Shown here piece after piece: positions 44,157 to 50,467 of a stretch of 64,000 nucleotides of DNA. The DNA comes from PALSA-188 sp963720075. Its GTDB lineage: Bacteria > Acidobacteriota > Terriglobia > Terriglobales > Acidobacteriaceae. The notes under the pieces were generated by a model. That model saw only the letters and a list, made by a program, of their open reading frames with translations, did not search any database and was not told where the DNA came from. The DNA lies in assembly GCA_963720075.1 (NCBI GenBank), contig CAVREG010000016.1, positions 496,001 through 560,000 of the forward strand, given 5' to 3'. Made by a program: the position numbers and the translations under genes. Every line of letters begins with the position of its first letter. Position 1 is the first letter of the stretch.

Positions 44157-44537
44157 GCGTCTCTGGTAGCAGGCCTCTCCATCTCCGGCGATTCTCTGGT
44201 GGTGGTCGGTCGGTTCTTGAGACGCTCGGTTCGAGGTGAGTATCAGTCAATGAGATCGGCCCTGTGTGCTTCGGCACCGAGTCACCCATTACACGTTATG
44301 CCTCCTCGGATAACCAGAAATAGCGATAGGCCACGAGCCTCCGATAGAACCATGGTTGACACTCCAAGACCAGTTTCGCTTGCCCTGTCTCAAAACTCGA
44401 TTGGCGTCGTCATCACCGAAGATGAAACCCACAGGAAGGGCAGACAAGCCAGAGCAAACCCCTCGAGCGAAATCGATGGGCACTTACAGACAGTGGGCTG
44501 GATCTCGAGACTAAAATCTTCTCGACCTCCGGTCGAG
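44155..44537 (+). ncRNA. Candidate bridge/seek guide RNA of IS copy 3
   Basis: About 380 bp behind the transposase carries RNA-like structure. GAGCGTCTC (44155-44163) pairs with GAGACGCTC (44219-44227). GGTGA (44235-44239) pairs with TCACC (44282-44286) around a GTGC-TTCG-GCAC tetraloop hairpin (44266-44277). CTCGACC-TCC-GGTCGAG (44521-44537) lies before a T-run (44545-44549). Unpaired parts match the insertion site: GTCAATGAG (44246-44254) is the reverse complement of the IS edge CTCATTGAC (44573-44581), and CCATTACACG (44286-44295) equals the left junction (43006-43015). ATAGAAC (44344-44350) equals the IS right end (44567-44573). In known bridge RNAs one guide is sense and the other antisense to the target, as here. 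Transcription and exact ends are not shown. Confidence 0.65.
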
Positions 44538-44597
44538 GGAGAACTTTTTCCTTGACATCCCTTTTTATAGAACTCATTGACTTCCCACGAGGCGGAA

Positions 44598-44633
44598 GGG
44601 GGGTGCAACTTTGGGGGTCTCTATCTCCTAACC
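44598..44633 (-). repeat. 36-bp dispersed repeat, copy B
   Basis: This is the inverse of 36525-36560 with one mismatch, followed by the directly repeated 17-mer at 44632-44648. It begins 17 bp beyond the right edge of IS copy 3. Confidence 0.8.
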
Positions 44634-44714
44634 CCACTCTGGTTTGACCCGTTCCACGGAAGCTCTTAAACTTATTCAGCATTCTTTTCCGTCTCTTCGT
44701 GCAGGGGGTTTTTC

Positions 44715-46217
44715 CTGAATTATTGGTTCCGCGTTTGGGGCTGCGCTCTTGTATTGGCGCTGGGAGCTAAGTTTTCTGCGGCGCAGAACACTGGCGTCAC
44801 GCTTGACAACAGCGAAGCTCTCTTCACTGTTCTCACCGCTGTAAATGCGTGTGGGTACGATGTTGGGCTTGAGGACTCCGTTCCTTTGCGAGCGCGAATC
44901 CGTAACGAGGTTGCCGCTAAGGTGGCGGCCTCAGATCTAGCGAATAATGCCACTCAGGCAATGTGCCAGTTTTATGACCAGCATAAAGTAGCCGATCCTT
45001 TGCACAATGTTGCTCAGTACATTTCTTTGGCATTGGTTCTCAATCCGCCTCCCGCGCTAACGCCCAAGGTAAAAGATGCAGACATTCCTCCAGACGCGGC
45101 CGCCGTCGTAGGAATCTTGCCCTTGATGCAGAAGTTTTATGAGGCAGCGGCTTTGCACTCGATTTGGACTAGTCATGCGCTGGCGTATGGTGAGTTTATA
45201 AGGCGCTATCACGATCCCCTTTCGAGCATGCTGTTTCAGACGGAGGCCTATTTAAAGTTGCCCTCCGCGGGATATCTTGGCCGGAACTTCACGGTTTATA
45301 TAGATCCCATGGGCGCGCCCGATCAAACGAATGCACGCAACTACGGCGCGGACTATTTCGTGGTGATCTCTCCAGGGAAGGGATCATCGCTGAAGCTCGA
45401 GCAGATCCGTCACACCTATTTCCACTATCTGCTGGACCCGCTTGCCTTGAAGTATCCGACGGTTGTGAAGGCCATTGATCCGTTGCTCGAGTCGCTGAAA
45501 TCCGCGCCCATGGATGAAAGCTTCAAGAGCGATTCATCTCTCTTAGTTACAGAATGCCTGATTCGCGCTATCGAGGCCCGAACTGGAATGGGGAAGGCGA
45601 CCGAAGCGGAGCGCCAGCAAGATGTGCAAACTTCCATGGAGCAGGGATTTGTTCTAACGCGCTATTTCTACGACGCGCTGGCGCAATTCGAGAAGGATCC
45701 TGCGGGGTTGCGAAGTGTTTACGGATCACTGATCGCCGGCATAGACGTGGGTAAAGAGGAGAAGCGAGTTTCGCAAATACACTTTGCGGCGAACGCGGAT
45801 CCCGAACTCTTGCATATTTCGCGCCCATCCGAGCGCAAGCTATTGATAGTGGCGGAAGAGAAGCTCTCCGCCGGCGACGCGGATTCGGCGCAGAAGCTTG
45901 CACAAGAAGCGCTCGATGAGAAAAAGGAAGATCCGGGTCGGGCACTGTTTATTTTGGCGCAAGTTGCTACTATGCATCGAGATATTGACGGCGCCCGCAG
46001 CTATTTTGAGAAGGCGCTGGAGGTTGCCCAGGAGCCCACGGTGGTCGCCTGGTCCAATATCTATTTGGGCAGGATTTTTGATTTGCAGGAAGACCGGGAA
46101 GCGGCACTAGATCATTACCGGGCGGCCCTGACTGCGTCCGCGGCGCTTCCTGCGGCGAAAGCGGCGGCGCAGCACGGACTACAAAAACCGTACGAGCCGC
46201 CGAGCCGTTCACATTGA
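44715..46217 (+). CDS. Secreted TPR protein, probable non-ATG start
   Basis: The frame encodes a protein of about 500 residues with C-terminal tetratricopeptide repeats (about 380-490: AEEKLSAGDADSAQKLAQEA, ALFILAQVATMHRDIDGARS, IYLGRIFDLQEDREAALDHY). No ATG, GTG or TTG starts a full signal peptide. The first stop upstream is at 44667, and CTG 44715, six bases after AGGGGG, gives a convincing one (NYWFRVWGCALVLALGAKFS), whereas TTG 44754 would begin inside it. An internal HTYFH (His233, His237) resembles a degenerate HExxH. Either CTG initiation or loss of the true 5' end near the IS edge could explain this. Its partner is the TPR gene 75 bp downstream. Confidence 0.7.
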   Translation: MNYWFRVWGCALVLALGAKFSAAQNTGVTLDNSEALFTVLTAVNACGYDVGLEDSVPLRARIRNEVAAKVAASDLANNATQAMCQFYDQHKVADPLHNVAQYISLALVLNPPPALTPKVKDADIPPDAAAVVGILPLMQKFYEAAALHSIWTSHALAYGEFIRRYHDPLSSMLFQTEAYLKLPSAGYLGRNFTVYIDPMGAPDQTNARNYGADYFVVISPGKGSSLKLEQIRHTYFHYLLDPLALKYPTVVKAIDPLLESLKSAPMDESFKSDSSLLVTECLIRAIEARTGMGKATEAERQQDVQTSMEQGFVLTRYFYDALAQFEKDPAGLRSVYGSLIAGIDVGKEEKRVSQIHFAANADPELLHISRPSERKLLIVAEEKLSAGDADSAQKLAQEALDEKKEDPGRALFILAQVATMHRDIDGARSYFEKALEVAQEPTVVAWSNIYLGRIFDLQEDREAALDHYRAALTASAALPAAKAAAQHGLQKPYEPPSRSH

Positions 46218-46292
46218 GATTTGTCTAGCCTGTCTGTGTATTCGTCGAGCATGTGCAACCTAATTTTCAGGGAATGAATTTAAGGAGAAAGC

Positions 46293-47180
46293 ATGAAGCC
46301 AGTAGCCATAGCCGTTCTTTTGCTTGGTTTGGTTATTTCGGGAGTTGCGCAACAGGCGCCGCCACCAACTACACAGAACAAGCCGGCATCTGCGGCGCAA
46401 ACCACCCAGCCACCGCAGGGGAGGCGACCACCACAAGCAAAAACGCAGCCCGAATTTGATGCATACCAAGCCGCGATGCGCAGCGCGAATGATCCCGCGG
46501 CCATTGAGAAAGCGGCAGATGATTTTTCCGCCAAGTTTCCAACCAGCGAATTGCGAGTTCTGCTGTATCGGACGGCGATGCACAGTTATCAAACCGCAAA
46601 TAACGGCCAAAAGATGATGGAAATGGGGCGCAAAGTTTTGGCGATTGATCCCGATGATCCCGAGGCGCTTCTGGGAGTGTCGGAGGTCACGGTGGAGCAG
46701 ACGGGCGACAACGATCTCGACAAAGACCAGCACCTTGCCGAGGCCCTCAAGATGGCGCAGCATTGTTTGGAAACAATAGACACCGACATCAGCATTCCAG
46801 TTGGGACTCCGCAGGAAAAAGTTGACTCTTACAAGGGCTTCCTCAGATCCTCCGCCGACGCCGTAATCGGAGCTATTCAATATGATCAGGAAAAGTATGC
46901 GGACGCGGAAGCATCGTTGCGAAAATCCATCGACGCTTTTCCGTCTCAACCGGATCCCGTAGCAATTTTCCGATTAGCGTTAGCGTTGGACAAGCAGGAA
47001 AAATATCCAGAAGCGCTGAAATACGCCAACCAAGCTGTGGGCCTCACCCAGGAAAGTTCGGCGGTGGGAGCGGCAGCGCGCCATGAGCGCGATCGCCTGA
47101 TTGAACTGACGGGCGGAGTTCCTCCGGCGCCGGACACGAAGCCAACTCCCGGCGCAGCGGCCGCTCCGCCGGCGAAATAG
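46293..47180 (+). CDS. Secreted TPR-repeat protein
   Basis: A 295-residue protein with a signal peptide (MKPVAIAVLLLGLVISGVAQ) and a Pro/Gln-rich linker. TPR units follow at about 60-255, including FPTSELRVLLYRTAMHSYQT, DDPEALLGVSEVTVEQTGD, QEKYADAEASLRKSIDAFPS and QEKYPEALKYANQAVGL. A Pro/Ala tail closes it. AAGGAG lies 6 bp before the ATG. TPR arrays bind proteins, so a scaffold or cell-envelope assembly role is likely. It lies between another TPR gene and rnc. Confidence 0.8.
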   Translation: MKPVAIAVLLLGLVISGVAQQAPPPTTQNKPASAAQTTQPPQGRRPPQAKTQPEFDAYQAAMRSANDPAAIEKAADDFSAKFPTSELRVLLYRTAMHSYQTANNGQKMMEMGRKVLAIDPDDPEALLGVSEVTVEQTGDNDLDKDQHLAEALKMAQHCLETIDTDISIPVGTPQEKVDSYKGFLRSSADAVIGAIQYDQEKYADAEASLRKSIDAFPSQPDPVAIFRLALALDKQEKYPEALKYANQAVGLTQESSAVGAAARHERDRLIELTGGVPPAPDTKPTPGAAAAPPAK

Positions 47181-47200
47181 CGCGAGATCTGAAGTCTACA

Positions 47201-48052
47201 GTGCTCACATTCGACAAAGGTCCAAACGTGGCCAAGCCATCTAACGAAGGACCTGAGATTACCTCGAACTCTTCCGAGGTATCGAACTTGGAAGCAGCCC
47301 TCGGCCACAGCTTTGGCAGTCCGGAGTTGCTGGAACAAGCACTGACCCACACATCCCAGGCTCGTGAACGGGAGGCGCAAAATCCCGACAGAGATCATGC
47401 CGCAGATAACGAACAACTAGAGTTCCTGGGAGATGCGGTCTTGGGATTTGTTTCAGCCGAAGAGCTTTGCCGCCGTTTTCCAAATCTTCGCGAGGGAGAA
47501 CTTTCAAAACTCCGCGCCCATCTAGTCAGTGAGAAGCACCTGGTGAAAGTCTCGCATGAACTTGGGCTGGGAAATCATCTGCGGCTTGGTAAGGGCGAGG
47601 AGAAATCTGGCGGCCGAAAAAAAACTGCTTTGCTGGTGGATGCTTTGGAAGCAATTCTGGCTGCCATTTATCTGGATGGTGGAATGAAGCCAGCTCGAGA
47701 TTTTATAGTGCGGCAAATTATGAATCCAGAGTTGGAGCGAATCGCAAGCGCGGGTTCTCCGCTCCCCCTGAGCGATTACAAGTCCGCGCTTCAAGAAAAA
47801 CTTCAGGCTATCGGACGAACGCAGCCGTTGTATGTTCTCGTTAAGGAGCATGGTCCGGAACATAAGAAGACTTTCATAATTGAAGCGCGGCTGCCCGGCA
47901 CAGATGACAAGCACAATCCTGAGTATGTGGGCCGAGCCGAGGGCTTCACGAAGAAGAGCGCGGAGCAGGAATCTGCCCGACTTGTGCTGGAGTATCTTGC
48001 CGGGGCTCCGGGCAGAGCCGAGTGCACCAAGGTCGAGTCGAGTGCATCATGA
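47201..48052 (+). CDS. rnc: Ribonuclease III
   Basis: RNase III cuts double-stranded RNA in rRNA and mRNA maturation. The 283-residue protein has the signature NEQLEFLGDAVLGFV with the catalytic Asp/Glu, DALEAILAAIYLDGG with the second acidic pair, and a C-terminal double-stranded RNA-binding domain (about 190-265: DYKSALQEKLQAIG to KSAEQESARLVLEYL). The N-terminus is about 30 residues longer than usual; starts inside that stretch are possible. The stop TGA overlaps the ATG of the first signal peptidase gene (ATGA). Confidence 0.95.
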   Translation: MLTFDKGPNVAKPSNEGPEITSNSSEVSNLEAALGHSFGSPELLEQALTHTSQAREREAQNPDRDHAADNEQLEFLGDAVLGFVSAEELCRRFPNLREGELSKLRAHLVSEKHLVKVSHELGLGNHLRLGKGEEKSGGRKKTALLVDALEAILAAIYLDGGMKPARDFIVRQIMNPELERIASAGSPLPLSDYKSALQEKLQAIGRTQPLYVLVKEHGPEHKKTFIIEARLPGTDDKHNPEYVGRAEGFTKKSAEQESARLVLEYLAGAPGRAECTKVESSAS

Positions 48053-48810
48053 TGGATGCGGGCGAGAAGTATCAATCGCCGACACACAGCGACTGGCCGG
48101 GTTCGTTGCAATCTCTAATCACGACGGTCGTTATAGCCATCTTCGTGATCACTTTCGTGGTCCAGGCATTTCAGATTCCGTCCGAGTCTATGGAGAACAC
48201 GCTGCTAATTGGCGACTCCTTGTTGGTGGACAAGCTGCATTATGGGGGACGCGGTTTTTGGGATCATGTGATGCCTTACCGCGGGGTGCAGCGGGGCGAT
48301 ATCATCGTGTTTCATTATCCGATCCATCCAGCCGAGCATTTTGTGAAACGGGTAGTTGGCGTTCCGGGAGATCGAGTACGATTGATGAATCGCGAGTTGT
48401 ACGTAAATGGGATTCCTCAGCACGAACCCTACGTGCTTTACAGCGGCGCAACACACGACCCTTTTCGAGATGATTTCCCGCGACTGAATATCGTGGTTCC
48501 CGGACTTGACGGCGCGTGGTGGGAAGAGATGAAGAAGCTGGTTGAGGATGACCAACTGATTGTTCCCGAGGGTCAATATTTTGTGCTTGGGGACAATCGC
48601 GACGAGAGCCTGGACAGCCGCTATTGGGGTTTTGTTCCGCGGGAGAATATCGTCGGACGTCCTTTAATGATTTACTGGTCCGTGCGAAATGCTGATGCAG
48701 ATGTTCGGGGGGATAGCACATCGGGCGAGAAGCTTTTTCATTTCTTTTACGCACTCACACACCTGTTTCAAATTACTCGTTGGGACCGGACGTTTCGGAT
48801 AGTCCACTGA
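48049..48810 (+). CDS. lepB: Signal peptidase I, first of three tandem paralogues
   Basis: This membrane serine protease removes signal peptides from exported proteins. The 253-residue protein has one N-terminal membrane helix (about 22-42), the nucleophile Ser47 in IPSESMENTL, general base Lys100 in FVKRVVGVPGD and the C-terminal box LGDNRDESLDSRYWGFV. It starts at ATG 48049, overlapping the rnc stop by 4 bp; an upstream GTG (48022) is less likely. It differs clearly from the other two copies in the substrate-binding region (HYGGRGFWDHVMPYRG, and an insert around GLDGAWWEEMKKLVED), so substrate preference may differ. Confidence 0.94.
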   Translation: MMDAGEKYQSPTHSDWPGSLQSLITTVVIAIFVITFVVQAFQIPSESMENTLLIGDSLLVDKLHYGGRGFWDHVMPYRGVQRGDIIVFHYPIHPAEHFVKRVVGVPGDRVRLMNRELYVNGIPQHEPYVLYSGATHDPFRDDFPRLNIVVPGLDGAWWEEMKKLVEDDQLIVPEGQYFVLGDNRDESLDSRYWGFVPRENIVGRPLMIYWSVRNADADVRGDSTSGEKLFHFFYALTHLFQITRWDRTFRIVH

Positions 48811-48849
48811 TCAAAACGAAAGCGAATTTCTCAAGGCAGAGTTCAATCA

Positions 48850-49611
48850 ATGAAAAAGGAAATCAAAGAAGAAAAACGGCGGGAGACAACGGTGGAGTTT
48901 CTCGCCTCATTGGCCACCGTTTTAGTCACGGGCCTGTTCATCATTGCGTTTGTCGTGCAGGCCTTTGAGATTCCCAGCGGTTCCATGGAGAACACACTAT
49001 TGATTGGGGACCATCTCTTCGCCAATCGTATCCAGTTCGCCCCGAAAACGTCGTGGATCGGGCCGATTCTGCCATATCGCCAGATCAAACGCGGTGATAT
49101 TTTTGTCTTTCTTCATCCAACCGAACCGGGAATGGACGTTGTGAAGCGCGTGATCGGAATTCCCGGAGACCGCATTCATTTACGCGACGGAGTTGTCTAT
49201 CGTAATGGTGAGAAATTAGATGAACCCTACGTCATCCGCAACCCGGGACGTCCTTACAATCCGTATCGCGACAACTTTCCCGCGGTGCCTCCCTCGGATA
49301 CTAACGGCGTCAATCCGGATTGGGCTTTGACTCTCCCGCAGCACATCCAGGGAGACGACATCGTCGTACCCGAAAACAATTACTTCGGAATGGGCGATAA
49401 TCGTGATGACAGCGCGGACAGCAGATATTGGGGCTTCATTCCGAAAGAGAACGTTATCGGTAGTCCCATGTTCATCTATTGGTCGTTCGAAACTCCGCGC
49501 GACCAGTGGGAGCAGCGAGGATTCTTTCAGCGGCTGGGATTCATGGCGCATGTGATTATTCATTTCTTTGACCAGACGCGCTGGCATCGTACGCTGCGAC
49601 TGGTGCGGTGA
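48850..49611 (+). CDS. lepB: Signal peptidase I, second tandem paralogue
   Basis: A 253-residue LepB with membrane helix (about 17-38), nucleophile Ser45 in IPSGSMENTL, Lys99 in VVKRVIGIPGD, and MGDNRDDSADSRYWGFIP. It is very similar to the third copy (same RRETTVEFLASLA/PRETTVEFLASLA start, same PKTSWIGPILPYR and FFDQTRWHRTLRLVR end), so these two arose by a recent tandem duplication. It begins 39 bp after the first copy. All catalytic residues are kept, so both should be active. Confidence 0.94.
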   Translation: MKKEIKEEKRRETTVEFLASLATVLVTGLFIIAFVVQAFEIPSGSMENTLLIGDHLFANRIQFAPKTSWIGPILPYRQIKRGDIFVFLHPTEPGMDVVKRVIGIPGDRIHLRDGVVYRNGEKLDEPYVIRNPGRPYNPYRDNFPAVPPSDTNGVNPDWALTLPQHIQGDDIVVPENNYFGMGDNRDDSADSRYWGFIPKENVIGSPMFIYWSFETPRDQWEQRGFFQRLGFMAHVIIHFFDQTRWHRTLRLVR

Positions 49612-49702
49612 GTTGGTGAATAGAAGCGTGGTCAAATGCCGCAGCTTCATCGCCCATATGTTGCGTTCAGAAAAAAAGATACCCGCAAGGAGAAGAGATT
49701 AA

Positions 49703-50467
49703 GTGGCGAAAAAAGAAATGAAGGATGAGCAGCCCCGCGAGACGACGGTAGAATTTCTCGCCTCGCTGGCCGCTGTTTTGGTCACTGGACTATTCATTAT
49801 TACGTTCATCGTGCAGGCTTTCGAGATTCCATCCAGTTCCATGGAGAACACACTGCTGATCGGCGATCACGTTTTTGTGAACCGCGTCCAGTTTTCCCCC
49901 AAGACTTCCTGGATCGGCCCCATACTTCCCTATCGCAAAATTAAGCGGGGCGATATCTTCGTTTTCCTCTCACCCGCTGAACCGGGCCTCTACGTTGTGA
50001 AGCGGGTCATCGGAATTCCCGGCGACCGCATCCACCTACGGGATGGAGTTGTTTATCGCAACGGGGAAAAATTGGATGAGCCTTACGTCATTCATAACCC
50101 CAATGATAATTACAATCCTTATCGCGATAATTTTCCGGCAGTGCCGCCTTCCGATTTCAACGGCGTCAATCCGGATTGGGCTTTAAATCTTCCGCAACAC
50201 ATTCAAGGAGACGATCTCGTTGTCCCTGAAAACAGCTACTTTGGGATGGGCGACAATCGCGACGTTAGCCTGGATAGTAGGTACTGGGGATTTGTGCCGA
50301 AAGAAAATGTCATTGGCCGGCCCATGTTTATTTATTGGTCATTTATAACCCCGCCCGATCAATGGGAACAGAAGGAAGTCAGCCAGCGGCTTGGATTTCT
50401 GGCGCACGTTGTGATCCATTTTTTTGATCAGACGCGTTGGCGGCGCACTTTAAGAGTGGTGCGGTGA
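49703..50467 (+). CDS. lepB: Signal peptidase I, third tandem paralogue
   Basis: A 254-residue LepB starting at GTG 49703 (AAGGAGAAGAG upstream). Nucleophile Ser46 lies in IPSSSMENTL, Lys100 in VVKRVIGIPGD, and the closing box is MGDNRDVSLDSRYWGFVP. It is most like the second copy. Its TGA stop overlaps the GTG start of the AsmA-like gene (GTGA), so envelope-protein genes continue in the same operon. Confidence 0.94.
   Translation: MAKKEMKDEQPRETTVEFLASLAAVLVTGLFIITFIVQAFEIPSSSMENTLLIGDHVFVNRVQFSPKTSWIGPILPYRKIKRGDIFVFLSPAEPGLYVVKRVIGIPGDRIHLRDGVVYRNGEKLDEPYVIHNPNDNYNPYRDNFPAVPPSDFNGVNPDWALNLPQHIQGDDLVVPENSYFGMGDNRDVSLDSRYWGFVPKENVIGRPMFIYWSFITPPDQWEQKEVSQRLGFLAHVVIHFFDQTRWRRTLRVVR

Larger units (their letters stand above)
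43012..44581 (+). mobile_element. IS1111-type insertion sequence, copy 3 (inverted)
   Basis: Same 1570-bp element in the opposite orientation to copies 1 and 2. Left edge CACGCAATATAAAAAGG, right edge CCTTTTTATAGAACTCATTG then AC. The subterminal inverted repeats TATAAAAAGG and CCTTTTTATA lie near the two edges. The left flank is a REP-like arm and the right flank TTCCCACGAG does not resemble those of copies 1 and 2. Confidence 0.9.

Noticed and set aside
44199..44555. 118-codon open frame in the non-coding tail of the IS, present in all three copies
   Set aside because: The copies are identical, so repetition is not evidence of selection. The translation has no domain, no start signals and overlaps the proposed RNA structures.
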